DNA from: Papaver somniferum
Lineage: Eukaryota > Streptophyta > Magnoliopsida > Ranunculales > Papaveraceae
Length of the DNA stretch: 64,000 bases
NCBI RefSeq assembly: GCF_003573695.1
Contig: NC_039358.1
Span: forward strand, 160,384,920 to 160,448,919
Direction of reading: 5' to 3'
Shown: piece by piece, positions 35,320 through 48,194 of the stretch
Position numbering within the stretch: position 1 is the first letter of the stretch
How the letters are laid out: each line of letters starts with the position of its first letter
The notes under the pieces: generated by a model
The model's database searches: none
Told to the model about the DNA's origin: nothing
What the model saw: the letters and a program-made list of their open reading frames with translations, nothing else
Position numbers and translations under genes: made by a program

Positions 35320-36530
35320 ATGATCTCCTTGGTTCTTCAACATTACTCGAAATCTTTGTCACTTCCAAGTACTCCAATGATTCCAAAGGTTGTAAGTTCT
35401 GCATCATCATTGTTGAAAATCCGTAGCCATAACAATGAGAAAACAAAATCTCTCAATCATTGTTACACAGTGTCATAGTATTATTACACAGCATCAAAGT
35501 TCAATTATATCATAACTTCGACAACAATACTATGGTGATATGTATCACTCCCCCTTAGTCAATACTCCATCTCACATGGAAACCAGTCCCCCTTACATAA
35601 TGATCCGAAAACCATATGTATTTGTAGTGTGAACTACACATTAATTCTCCCCCTTTTTGTCAATAAAATTGGCAAATGTACGAAAACTAGTGGGATCCTC
35701 ATGAAATTTCCATAGAGACACTTCATGACCAAAAGAAAGTACATATCAACTTTTTAGATGCAATCATATAGCCAAAGCTAAATGCATTCATTAAGGAGTT
35801 TATAAAGATACAAGATAACCCCTATAATATTCCACATCCGCACTCCCCACAAAGATTTGGCAATTAAGCACAAGTTCAATTAAGAACTCTCCCCCATAAA
35901 ATGTCATTCTCGAGAGAACAACAAGAGCGACATTTTCACAAGAAAAGAAGGATTTATTTGGACAATACAAATCACATAAGAATATGAGTTTGTATCCAAA
36001 TACTCAATTAAATTAACCACAAGAGAACCCATGATTAATTTAATCAGAAATGCTCAACATAAGAAAACTTGCGGAGCCGCACAATACATACATAAGAAAT
36101 ATGGATCAGGGAAGATCAATACTGTGGAATAGACAAAAATTCATTCTATTTCTCATCACCATTTCACAACGACATATAGTAGACATAATCTTTGTAAACA
36201 AAAGCTCATCATTTCTTCCATCAATATTTGCATAATGATATAAAAGGCTTAACTTTTGTAAGTCAAAAGTCCATTCAATCTTTTATGAATACTTGCATAT
36301 CGACATATGAAGGACTTAACTTTTGACCACGTATGGTACAATCATAGTTCACAGACGAAAACACACATATCCCAAAACAAATTGCAATATATAAAACCAT
36401 AAAGATTAATACTGCAAAAAACATCTTCCAAACAAACTTTAGAATTTAAGCAAATAAATCTAAAAACATAAATGAAGATGAAAATCGTTATACATAGCTA
36501 TGTATAATCACAATAATGGCTATTCCAAAC
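35320..36530 (-). mobile_element. A(-) internal 3' non-coding region between B and F1
   Basis: On the minus strand this matches A(+) 51850-53063 in order. It begins at the B TSD (ATGAT, 35320-35324) and ends at the F1 TSD (CAAAC, 36526-36530). It carries repeated purine motifs on the minus strand: CTAAGGGGGAG near 35550, TAAGGGGGAC near 35590, AAAAAGGGGGAG near 35650 and ATGGGGGAGAG near 35890. No gene is present; the frames here are chance. Confidence 0.85.
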
Positions 36531-39319
36531 TGAAAAGGCGAGGGTACCCAAATATACCTCAAGCTAAAAATTTTCCTACCTATAAGTCCTTTCTCCGAAA
36601 GTGATTGTCTATGGACTGAGTCGAGACAATACAACTAATCGGTTCACACTTCGTGTGATCGTCTATGGATACGATATCGAGACAATACAACAACGAAGTA
36701 TGTTACTTGATAAAAAGGTTCGTACTTAACCAAACACAATAGGATTCACTTATCAAGTAAATAGGAATTAACGTTTGTGTAATTTACTTTAATTATAATA
36801 AAACAATTATAATGCGGAAATATAAAGTAAATGACATAGTAAGATTTTGTTAACGAGGAAACCGCAAATACAGAAAAACCCCGGGACCTTGTCCAGAATT
36901 GAATACTCTCAGGATTAAGCCGCTACACAAAATTACGTCTAACTTCGTATAGTTGAGACCAAACAACTAAACCTATAGTTCACCTAGTTCCGTCTGTATT
37001 CCCACGCCTCCGACCTTAGTCACGTACTTGGAACAATTCCATTGTTTCGTATTCCAAACAGTAAAGGAACAACAAATCTGTTTGGTATCAAATCTATTCA
37101 ACCAAGTGATATGAGTCGGACAAAGGCTCTTCCGTTTATCTTAACATAAACTCCTTCGTCAGGTTCTTAGATCTATCTTATGTTCAATTATCGAAGTAAT
37201 CGTTTAAGATTAATCCAACAACACTATTAATCCAAAGAATTGTGTTGATGTCTATCTACTCAATTAATCAATCTAATCTATCACAAGGATAAACCGATTA
37301 TTAATTGGATCCTCTTTTACCGAACAAGTATTGTGAACACCAAAGATTATGAACCCACAAATCAAAAATCTTCAATATCTTCTTCGTCTTCAAATTTTCT
37401 TAGATCTTCAATAAAAACCTGCACACAATCACTTGAATCTCTTGTGATCAATCACGCACATAACGAAGTCTGTTAACAATGGATTATCACAAGATCGTCT
37501 TTAGAACTAACAACAGTCTAAAGATCCCTGTCGAAACTATGAACTAGTTTGAGTGAATTTTATATCAGAAGATAAGATTCTCAAGCATAAACAAACTAGG
37601 TGCAATCAAATTTCAACCACCGTTAGTCAATCAAATCAAAGAAAACAAAAGATAAACCGCAATTATCTAGTTTCCCACCAACGGTACACGCTAGAGCTTC
37701 TCAATCCCAAAGAAGACTTTAAACTGAGCGGTCGTAAGAGATTTCACCTAATTAGATTACTCTCCTCTCCGAATAGGCGGCTACACCAGTAACAACACAA
37801 CAAAGAGGAAGTTTGTTGTTACGAAAGATTAGTTTGCAAGAAAGGCAAACTTTAAGTATTTATAGACAAGGAAGTTTGGACACCAAGGAATTTCCAAAAC
37901 CGAAAATATTCTCAAGATATTCATTAAAGCACAAATTCGGTTTCCATAATTCCTGGAAATGCTCTGTCCAAAAATAATGATCGAAATCTCTCGGAAAATC
38001 TCTAATTAGTAAATGCACATTACTAATTCTTATTTCCCTACAAAATAAAGTTAAATACATTAATTAAAAGATTCTTAACTTATTTATGTTTCGATCCTGG
38101 GATTCTCTTCCCTTAGCTATTAAGGAATAACTTTGAACAATTAAAGAAATAAACATTCACAACACGTGTTTAAAGTATGTCGACATCTTAACTTTGTAAG
38201 TTCTCTTTCACACTTACAAACTTGAAACCGATTTGACACACTTCCAAACAAGTTTAGAATTGGTTCATCAGACTTTCAAGAACTATGCGATTGATCAAAT
38301 AACATTCAATCACAATCATGGGTTTAGCGGTTCTACCAAAACAAGTTTCGGTTCTACCTTCCATGTGAGTACTCTGCATAGTCACATTAGCTTTCCAAAA
38401 TTCGGTTGACTAGGTACTAGGATCGGTTCCCCACATATATATGGTATCTAACTTATATGTATTGCACATGTCCATAGGATCGGTTCCCCTTTCTGCTATA
38501 AACCTTGTTGCACCTCATACAAGGATCGGTTCCCCTTTGTGATGTACTGCACCTCTTACTAGGATCGGTTCCCCTTTCCCATATTTGGTCAAACAAAAAA
38601 TCACAAACCCGATCATACCATCTCAGGTGATTACTTAAGATCGGTTTCACTAATAAAATTCATACCAATACATAAGTCAGGCTTTTGTGAATAGTTCCAC
38701 CAAGAACACAACAAGCCGTGAACGGTTATACTCAATCACACATATTGGTTGTTCATAATATATGCAATGAATAACAAAACCAATAACGCCTGATGATTTC
38801 CTTTTCGATTCACAAACAAGTTTATGAACTTACTTCCTTAGAACACATGTAAAACATTTTTCTCTAGGATGAAATCCTCACCTCATACCCATACATAATC
38901 ACAATAACATTCCAATTATTATGGCGATGTCTTATCTACAAAGTTTTATGGTTATGCAATAAACCTCGTATTGTATTCCTTAATACTATGTCTATCTAGA
39001 GTTCAAATATGCTTCACAGTTTTGTTTTCAATATGCACGACTTGAAAGATACGTTAGGGAATGAAACAGTTCAAGTCAAATATCATTATCCTCAAGTGGA
39101 AGGATGATTGTCGTCGTTGTAGCTCCTTGCTTATTCACATCTTCAAGTCTTCGCAATACTTGTAAAGTCTTAAATCCTAATACTTTCAAGCTAACCTATA
39201 CGAAGTTGACTCTAGTACATAATCAAGCGACTCTTAACATGAGTTTTGATACACTAAAATATGACAACCAAACTTGACATACCAACGCTTGGTGGGTTCA
39301 ACCGAGCTATGCTCTAACA
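36531..39319 (-). repeat. F1 3' LTR
   Basis: 2789 bases, TG...CA ends intact. It has four AGGATCGGTTCCCC units (about 38419, 38476, 38520, 38562), one fewer than the 5' LTR and the solo copy. TATA box TATAAATA on the minus strand at 37857-37864. Confidence 0.92.
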
Positions 39320-39333
39320 GTCTCCCCCTTTGT
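39320..39333 (-). other. Polypurine tract of F1
   Basis: The minus strand reads ACAAAGGGGGAGAC before the LTR start. Extra copies of the motif lie at about 39485 (AGGGGGAG), 39553 (CTAAGGGGGAG) and 39681 (AAAAAGGGGGAGA). Confidence 0.85.
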
Positions 39334-41100
39334 CAATTTTAGTGACAAGAATCTTACATCATATGGATAAACAAATTACAATAATTCATTACACATACGC
39401 TTGATTCCCGAATTCAACAACACAGTAAACTGCTTAATTCAATCCTTGAAAATACAACAACGGCATTATAATAACAAAGCTAATACTCCCCCTAAGGAAG
39501 ATAAGTAGATATTCAATCCATACGTCTTTGTTATACCAATTCATATGATATGTTACTCCCCCTTAGTCTGTGTTTTCACTCTTTCGTTTAGATAAAACTT
39601 TTAAGCACCAATGTTCTTTTCCTTAGCGATACCAATCAATATAAAATCAATGCCAGTATCACTTGTATGCTCCATATATTTCTCCCCCTTTTTGTCACAA
39701 AATGACAAAGAAACGAAAAAATAAAGGACAACACGAAAAGAATCTTACAAATCTCAAAATAGGCTTGCAACCTGTAGAGTTAGGCACGGGGGTTCCACAC
39801 ATCATGTTCTGATAACCAATATCAAAACAGAAACTACAAGTAGTTTTATTTTGATATGTTACAAAGGAAACAATTGTCCGAAGCAATTTTTCCATTTTAG
39901 TTTAGCAAACCAAAAACAACTAAGCACCTTAGTCCCTTTGCTAAACCGATTGTACAAAAACAATCACTTAATTCGATAAGACCAAAATAAAGATAACTCT
40001 ATTTTTCTCACCAGGTTCTAATTATCCATAAACTTAGACCTTTCAATTTTAAACAAGACAAATACTAGGTTAGTTAACTAGCATTTCTTGTTAAGGCATT
40101 CGATTAGACTTGAATAACCGAAACCTCACTTCGATAGGTCTAACTAAGATCAGAATTAACTTAGTTTCTCTTATCCGGAATCGCATTGGACTAAACAACA
40201 CATCCCGTACACCTTTTATTTCGTTAAGCCATAAATAATTCATACAAACCAACATAAATCAACTTGCATAATTATTCACCTCAACCGGAAGAAATTGAAA
40301 CAACATAGACATTAAAAGCACCGAAATTTTGTAAGCCTAAACAATTGATACCACACAATAAAGCAAGATAACAATAATTTTTCTTAACCGGAACCAATTG
40401 AATCACATACATCCACACACACATCATGGAATAAATATCAATTGTACCGAAATTTTGTTAAACAAAAGCAATAAATATATATGAAATAAACTCAGGCTTT
40501 TCTTAAACAGGAAAACAATTGACTAACAAGATTGTTACCTCAAATTTCGCATCCACTTCTCAAATATGATTGCATCTTCTTCCAGGGAGAATTGATATCG
40601 AAATATCATCATGTTGTCATCCTTATGCAAAAACAAAAGAATAACAACAACCAACCTTTACCAGAGAAAGGTTGAAAATCGGTTTTAACAATTGCAAGCA
40701 AAAGTTGAAAACCGTCGAAACATATATGCTTTTATGCTAAACCAAAGCCGATTCAACATATTGTGACTTTTTCACATATTGTTTCTACCAGAACCCCTCA
40801 TGATTCTTTGATAAAGCATACCAACATGGGTTAGAACTTAATCCTGTTAAATCAAAAAGTCACTCAAACCACAAGGATTCACAACATTATGAGATCGAAT
40901 ATCAAGGTAATAAAACTGAAATCAAACATCCCATAAACATTCATAGCTATAATAATTTTTATAGTACTGAAATTAAAATCACCATACTATTACACATAAA
41001 ACTAGAACATGTTAAAGTTTTACAATACTAAAAACTAAATGATAAAAAGATAAAGCAGTCTTATGATTACAACAAGAATTAAAGAGGTTTAGACAAAAAA
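39334..41100 (-). other. F1 internal 3' non-coding region
   Basis: About 1.8 kb between the ORF stop and the 3' LTR, with the extra polypurine motifs at its left end. No gene is recognised; the frame 39695-39895 is not supported. Confidence 0.6.
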
Positions 41101-41101
41101 T

Positions 41102-42370
41102 CTAAGAGCTTGAAGAGGTGTCACTCAAGCCAAAGTATTCTTCAGACTCTGTATCCTTATAATCTTCAGCAATCATAGCAAGATCTGGGATAAGTTCTGG
41201 GCGCTTGAGGGATGCAAAGTTGACTTGGTGCTCCAGATAATCATTCTTCCTACTGAGTCTTCGATAGTAGGTCTCAAGATCAATATCTTGCATAGAAGTG
41301 CTAGGACCAGCACTAGTTTTAGTCTTGAAATGACTTTGTCCTCTCATTCTGTTGATGATAGAACGATTATGAGATTTTGTCACAAGCCTCTGAGAATCAT
41401 TTGCACCAATTTCATAAGTATTGTATATTCTAGTGATAAGACACGGAAATTCCATGCTTTTTCAATTCTTCCAAATTCTAATAATTTGTCTGATATGAAC
41501 CCAAAGAAATCAAGGTTTGGGGTTCCAATGACAATGTGATAGATTAATTATGTCACTTCTGGAGTCCACACCACTTTGTCCATATTGCTAGGAGAAAGAT
41601 TGGGTACAACAAGCTTACCAAAAAACTTGAGATGTTCTGGGATATTATCAATACAAAGACTGTTACCACTCCAACTACTTCCTCCAAGAATTTCAGCAAT
41701 ATGATGTTTGTTGAAGTCACTCCCACTGGGTATAGAAACATTTTCCAAACCACAATCAAGCAAATAAGCAATAATACTTCTATTTACTTCAAAGCGACGT
41801 CTCCTAATCATAGTGAAAAACTTACATCCTTTTTCATCTACACGATATATACTACCATAAAACTCCCTGGTTAACTCTGGAGAACCAGGATAGCTACCGG
41901 AATGAATATTACCCCAATCATTACGGTCATGGATTAACTCATTGTAAAACTTCATATAAACATACACATATTTATTCTCACAAATGATTTGTTTATCATC
42001 ATTGAGTTATACTTCTTGAAGCATTTTTTATCAACAAAATAAATTCCGGTACTGACATCAAAGTCGAGAGTTGGAAGAGAATCAATAGTTTCATCATTAA
42101 AATTCAAATTCGGTGTGACTCTCCTATGAGTTTGATTAGACCCTTCTCCTCTAGTAAAATCCCTATTGTGCATGTTGCTAGAGTACACAAATTCGAAAAA
42201 ACGAAGGGAACACTTACAATCGATGATGTCTGTTGATGTTCGAACTGCACCCTTGAACGTGAAGTTGATGAAAATGACCAGTACCCCTTGAAGTAAGAAT
42301 GGGAATGAATCAAGTTTTTGTTTCGAAAACAAGAAGGAATCGGATTTTTTGATTCTTGATTTCGAACCAA
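41102..42370 (-). pseudogene. F1 internal ORF, putative plant transposon protein-like, frameshifted
   Basis: Minus-strand pieces in successive frames: 42370-42104, 42332-41952, 41967-41548 and 41455-41102. The central piece holds ELTREFYGSIYR, then a basic RRRRFEVNRSIIAYLL stretch, then FFGKLVVPNLSPSNMDKVVWTPE; a later frame carries GTPNLDFFGFI. The last piece ends in an acidic, Ser-rich tail. The EFY.(S/N)I...  then 'F.VN..II..LL' order fits the Pfam-type 'putative plant transposon protein' domain found in many pol-less plant LTR elements. The ORF aligns with the one in A(-) at 46147-47100. Three frame changes make it non-functional. Domain naming is from memory. Confidence 0.65.
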
Positions 42371-43191
42371 CTTTCTATCTTTCTGTCGGACTGTTCGAAG
42401 AAGAGGAAGAGAAAATAAAAGAGTTTATTTCTCTCTTCGTAATTATCACCGAACATTTTTCGGTTCCGATTCGGTTCCACTAGATACGGTTCTAGAGTTA
42501 GGCCATGGATCCGAAACCCATTTTCCAGATGGGTTGCTTATCCCATATTCGAAACACATAGGTTTGGAATAGGATGAATTTCCAAAGATACTTCTTTGTA
42601 TTTTGACATTAATAATCATTTTTCCTTTTTAGAAACAGTATTTGTATATGATATGTTGTCATAGATATATGACTTGATTTCAACATAGTTTGGACACAGA
42701 TCCATACTGGTATTGTCTAGAGAAAAATTCATGCAGTAGTCATGAAGATATTGGCTTCTTTCAGACATTAGTTATCTAGAAGCATGTTTTATGGACTCCA
42801 GTTCCAAAAGAAAGATATCCACTTCATCCTGTAGTTGCTGACTATCACTAAGGATTTTACAGGTCTTTTTGAAAGACTCATCCTCTTTCAACTCGTAAAG
42901 TTCGAGTTCTAAAGACATATCACTGATCTGTTTTTTATTTCAGCGAACTCAATGAGTTTTCGACTCATTTTGTCTTTGGGATCTTCTGTGAGTCTGAGTT
43001 ACAGTTGACATTCTTCTACAGACCAAATTTCTTTCGAACGTAGAGTCTCAACAATTTCATTGTTTGTCATTTCTTCAAATAATTTTTAGTTATATGATCT
43101 TGACGTTACGTTAATTCAATCATCCATTGGATTCATTCTTATAGGTTGGATCGCACCAAACACAGATTGTTAGATCTTTTCGTGTTTGCCT
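42371..43191 (-). other. F1 leader region with a decayed small ORF
   Basis: Between the primer site and the main ORF. A short frame (about 43070-42980, minus) starts MTNNEIVETLRSKEIW and stops early; text downstream looks like old coding sequence broken by several stops. No family recognised. Confidence 0.4.
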
Positions 43192-43203
43192 TCTCTGATA
43201 CCA
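43192..43203 (-). other. Primer-binding site of F1 (tRNA-Met type)
   Basis: The minus strand reads TGGTATCAGAGA right after the 5' LTR and a short spacer. Confidence 0.8.
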
Positions 43204-43205
43204 AT

Positions 43206-46035
43206 TAAAAAGGCGAGGGTACCCAAATATACCTCAAGCTAAAACTTTTCCTACCTATAAGTCCTTTCTCCGAAAGTGATTGTCTATGGACTGAGTCGTG
43301 ACAATATAACTAATCGGTTCACACTTCGTGTGATCGTCTATGGATACGAAATCGAGTCAATACAACAACGAAGTATGTTACTTGATAAAAAGGTTCGAAC
43401 TTAACCAAACATAATATTATTCACTCATCAAGTAAATAGGAATTAACGTTTGTGTAATTTACTTTAATTATAATAAAACAATTGTAATGCTGAAATATAA
43501 AGTAAATGACACAGTAAGATTTTGTTAACGAGGAAACCGCAAATGCAGAAAAACCCCGGGACCTTGTCAAGAATTGAATACTCTCAGGATTAAGCCGCTA
43601 CACAAAATTACACCTAACTTCGTATAGATGAGACCAAGCAACTAAACCTATAGTTCACCTAATTCCGTCTGTATTCCCACGCCTCCGACCTTAGTCACGT
43701 ATTTGGAACAATTCCTTTGGTTCGTATACCAATTAGTAAAGGAACAAGACATCTGTTTGGTATCAACTCTATTCAACCAAGTGATATGAGTCGGCCAAAG
43801 GCTCTTCCGTTTATCTTAACATAAACTCATTCGTCAGGTTCTTAGATCTATCTTATGTTCAATTACCGAAGTAATCGTTTAAGATTAAGCCAGCAACACT
43901 ATTAACCCAAAGAATTATGTTGAAGCCGATCTACTCAATTAATCAATCCAATCTATAACAAGGATAAACTGATTATTAATTGGATCCTCTTTTACCGAAA
44001 AAGTATTGTGCACACCAAAGATTATGAACCCACAAATCAGAAATCTTCAATATCTTCTTCGTCTTCAAATCTTCTTAGATCTTCAATAAAAACCTGCACA
44101 CAATCACTTGAATCTCTTGTGATCAATCACGCACAGAACGGAGTCTGTTAACAATAGATTATCACAAGATCGTCTTTAGAACTAACAACAGTCTAAAGAT
44201 CCCTATCGAAACTCTGAACTAGTTTGAGTAAATCTTATATCAGAAGAGAAGATTATCAAGCATAAACAAACTAGATGAAATCAAAGTTAAACCACCGTTA
44301 GTCAATCAAATCAAAGAAAACAAAAGATAAACCACAATTATCTAGTTTCCCACCAACGGTACACGCTAGAGCTTCTCGATCCCAAAGAAGACTTTAAACT
44401 GAGCGTCCGTAAGAGATTTCACTTAATTAGGTTACTCTCCTCTCCGAATAGGCGGCTACACCAGTAACAACACAACAAAGAGGAAGTATGTTGTTACGAA
44501 GGATTAGTTTGCAAGAAAGGCAAACTTCAAGTATTAATAGACAAGGAAGTTTGGACACCAAGGAATTTCCAAAACCGAAAATATTCTCAAGATATTCATT
44601 AAAGCATAAATTCGGTTTCCATAATTCCTGGAAATGCTCTGTCCAAAAATAATGATCGAAATCTCTCGGAAAATCTCTGATTAGTAAATGCACATTATTA
44701 ATTCTTATTTCCATACAAAATGAAGTTAAATACCTTAATTAAAAGATTCTTAACTTATTTATGTTTCAATTCTGGGATTCTCTTCCCTTAGCTATTAAGG
44801 AATAACTTTGAACAATTAAAGAAATAAACATTCACAACACGTGTTCAAAGTATGTCGACATCTTAACTTTGTAAGTTCTCTTTCACACTTACAACCTTGA
44901 AACCGATTTGACACACTTCCAAACAAGTTTAGAATTGGTTCATCAGGATTTCAAGAACTATGCGATTGATTAAATAACATTCAATCACAATCATGGGTTT
45001 AGCGGTTCTACCAAAACAAGTTTGGTTCTACGTTCCATGTGAGTATTGTGCATAATCACACTAGCTTTCCAAAATTCGGTTGACTAGGTACTAGGATCGG
45101 TTCCCCACATATATATGGTATCTAACTTATATGTGTTGCACATGTCCATAGGATCGGTTCCCCTTTTCCTAAAAACGTGTTGCATATGTCCATAGGATCG
45201 GTTCCCCTTTCTGCTATAAACCTTGTTGCACCTCATACAAGGATATGATACCCTTTGTGATGTACTGCACCTCTGACTAGGATCGGTTCCCCTTTCCCAG
45301 ATTTGGTCAGAAAAAATCACAAACCCGATCATACCATCTCAGGTGATTACTTAAGATCGGTTTCACTAATAAAAGTCATACCAATACATAAGTCAGGCCT
45401 TTGTGAATAGTTTTACCAAGAACACAACAAGTCGTGAACGGTTATACTCAATCACACATATTGGTTGTTCATAAGATATGCAATGAATAACAAAACCAAT
45501 AACGCCTGGCGATTTCCTTTTCGATTCACAAATAAGTTTATGAACTTACTTTCTTAGAACACATATAAAATATTGTTCCCTAGGATGAAATCCTCACCTC
45601 ATACCCATACATAATAACAATAGCATTAAAATGATTATGGCGATGTCTTATCTACAAAGTTTAATGGTTAAGCAATAAACCTCGTATTGTATTCCTTAAT
45701 ACTATGTCTATCTAGAGTTCAAACATGCTTCGCAGTTTTGTTTTCAATATGCACGACTTGAAAGATACGTTAGGGAATGAAACAGTTCAAGTCAAATATC
45801 ACTAAACTCAAGTGGAAGGATGATTGTTGTCGTTGTAGATCCTTGCTTCTTCACATCTTCAAGTCTTCGCAATACTTGTAAAGTCTCAAATCCTAATACT
45901 TTCAATCTAACCTATACGAAGTTGACTCTAGTACATAATCAAGCTTCTTTTAACATGAGTTTTGATTCACTAAAATATGACAACCAAACTTGACATACCA
46001 ACGCTTGGTGGGTTCAACCGAGATATGCTCTAACA
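43206..46035 (-). repeat. F1 5' LTR
   Basis: 2830 bases. On the minus strand it begins TGTTAGAGCATATCTCGG; the other end has changed so the plus strand reads TA instead of TG at 43206-43207. It has five AGGATCGG-type units (45094-45294, one damaged to AGGATATGATACCC). Its TATA place reads TATTAATA (44532-44539) instead of TATAAATA, so this promoter is probably weakened. The minus frame 44427-44714 is open by chance. Confidence 0.92.
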
Positions 46036-46146
46036 CAAACTCTAGTTATTCTTCCTAAAACACAAGAATGAAATTCTCATAAGAAGATTTCCTAGACAAA
46101 ACAAGCTAAAAGAAACAGAGACAACAAGATTTACTTATCATCTTCA

Positions 46147-47359
46147 TCATCGGAAATAATCCAAGATTCTTGAATCATGTTCATATCTTCCCTGATCTCG
46201 GGAAACTTAGTTGCGACTAACATCAATTCATCTTGCACGCATTTTACCCTTGAATTGACCTTACACACACCCTTGTGATTTTTTCTGAAGAAGACTCAAG
46301 GTGGTAGGGTCACAGGAATCATCAAGAAAATCACATACGTTTGAAAGTACATGGACGAACAGGTTTGGGAGCTCCAAGGGAATTTCCAATTGGATCAAAA
46401 CCATTTTCACGGCAAATTTGACTAATCAAGCAAGGAAAGCCATTTGAAAAATGATGAAACCACAAATATCGAGATTCGGAATACCCAATTCAAGGAAATA
46501 AACCAACTCTGCAAACTCGCGACTCCACCGAGAATTCTCAATTGTGGAGGGACAAAAATTAGAGATACCAAGTTTTCCGAAGGCCATCAAGGAAATACTA
46601 AGAACATTAGTAGGAAATTTCCCCTTCATTCCAAACAACCTTCTTGCCACAAAGACCATGAGAGATGTCTTCATACGATGGTCGTTCATCACTTGGCCTA
46701 GGGAGACGAAAATTACCCAAAGGAATTTTGGTAATCTTCGAAATCAACTCTTTATTAACAAGAAAACTTTCTCCATTTATCGTGGTTTTGAATTCCACTT
46801 TTTCGAGATCAACATCGTGAATGTTGGCATAGAAAATTCTTGTGAGAGTGTCAAACCCTTGGCCAAGACCATCAAAGATGTTTCCAAGATTGAATTTTTC
46901 AAAACAAATTAAATCCTCTTTATGTCCACTAGAGGAATCCAATTTCTTTTCTAAAATAAATCCATTAGATGAAATCCTTTTAAATACACTAGCACAAGAA
47001 TCATTGACAAACCTAATCCTAAGAGAATTTTGGTCTAAAGGAAGATTCATGCTAGAAGATGAAGAACCCAAACTTTTTGAAACCTTGAGATTCATCATGA
47101 GGTCTAGAAATTGGAAAGGAAGGAGGAAGAAAACACTTACTTGGAATGAACCTTGAACACCCTTTTTCTTAATTTTTCTCCAAAGAAGTTTTAATGGAGG
47201 AAGAGCATGAACCCTAGAGTGTTCATGTACGCGGACATAATTGGGAAGGAAGAAGAAGGTACGCGTAGCGCTCTTTTTAAATACCCAAGAATGGGCTTGG
47301 ACCGGTTCATGAACCGCGACCCATAAAAGGAAAGTAGGATTTCTTAAACCATTCACCAT
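46147..47359 (-). pseudogene. A(-) internal ORF, putative plant transposon protein-like, frameshifted
   Basis: Minus-strand frames 47359-46607 and 46692-46426 overlap and together give a protein like that of F1. The first piece has a likely start at MMNLKVSKSLGSSSS (near 47101), IFYANIHDVDLEKVEF and LVNKELISKITKIPLG. The second has FGKLGISNFCPSTIE and LGIPNLDICGFI, which align with FGKLVVPNLSPSNMD and IGTPNLDFFGFI in F1. A further piece ends EDMNMIQESWIISDDEDDK at 46147, an acidic tail as in F1. A frameshift near 46620-46690 and a stop near 46426 inactivate it. Its function is unknown; it takes the place of gag in this element. Confidence 0.65.
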
Positions 47360-47804
47360 CTAAGGTTCGCACACTGAAGAGATCGGTACAGTGCAATAAA
47401 ATAACAGAGGAGAGACTCCATTACTTTTAGTTAACCTTTGGAGAAAACAAAAAATTTACAACAAAAATTAATCCAGACAAAAAGTCAACCATCACTTGCC
47501 CCACATCAAGTTATATACAAATGACGTAAAGCCAGTCGTGTTACCGAGAGACTAAATGTGTAGATAAATTCTCATGAAACTTTTCAGGTTGAGATGTATT
47601 AGTATAATCATAGTAATGATTATATTCTGGATTAATAGAATTTTTTGAATCCCCTTTTTTATACCCAAGAAAAGACTTTTTCTGAAGGTTAGAACCTACG
47701 CCGAACTCATAGGAATTCTTTTTATCGATTTCACATGAGTTGGAGGTAGGTCTAGTTCGTACATCATGAATACATGATTTGACAGGTACAGAACTTTTCT
47801 CAGA

Positions 47805-48194
47805 TCAATTCTTATTCTCAAGGGGATTAAGCTTTACTAAGAATTTAAAAACGCTTTCAAAAGCTCTAAATAGATCTTTGTCAATTGATCCATTATGATA
47901 GTATTCCTCATAAAGATTAAGAGTTAATCTAGTGAGATTCCATATCTTTAAACATTGACTGAATTTTTTCAACAGACTCTTCTTAGACGAAATTTTAATT
48001 TTTCCTTTAGATTGTTCCTCATCATCTAAGCTTTCCAGTGACTTAGATGAAGCATAATTATCACAAGAGACCAGAGCTCTAATCAATAATATTTGAGCAA
48101 TATTTACGGGATTCTGGCGTGCGTTACAGATGCCAAGAGAAAGCTTCCTAAAACAATTTCCCATAGGGACAGTTTTTAGGAAACAGTCAAACAC
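47805..48194 (-). pseudogene. Small ORF next to the A(-) primer site, unknown
   Basis: A 129-codon minus-strand frame directly downstream of the primer site (27 bases away), starting MFDCFLKTVPMGNCFRK. It is Lys/Ser-rich in the middle (KGKIKISSKKSLLKKF) and has no domain I recognise. The position suits the first ORF of the element. Downstream text to 47360 continues without a long frame, so it may be a truncated remnant. Confidence 0.4.

Larger units (their letters stand above)
36531..46035 (-). mobile_element. F1: complete but pol-less Sirevirus-like element nested in A(-)
   Basis: 9505 bases with LTRs at 36531-39319 and 43206-46035, a tRNA-Met primer site at 43192-43203, a polypurine tract at 39320-39333 and a perfect CAAAC duplication at 36526-36530 and 46036-46040. 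The unoccupied site is in A(+) near 51850 (complement of CTATTCCAAACTCTAG). The 3.9-kb interior has one decayed ORF of the putative plant transposon protein type, and no gag zinc knuckle, integrase or reverse transcriptase. Several CTAAGGGGGAG-like purine motifs upstream of the 3' LTR are a Sirevirus trait. Confidence 0.93.

Noticed and set aside
44427..44714. 95-codon minus frame in the F1 5' LTR, with a related frame at 37860-38060
   Set aside because: It lies in U3/R sequence of an LTR, is shorter in the other LTR and has no protein motif.
46444..47156. Plus-strand frames opposite the A(-) internal ORF
   Set aside because: They mirror the minus-strand coding sequence, which aligns with F1; the plus frames show no such homology.
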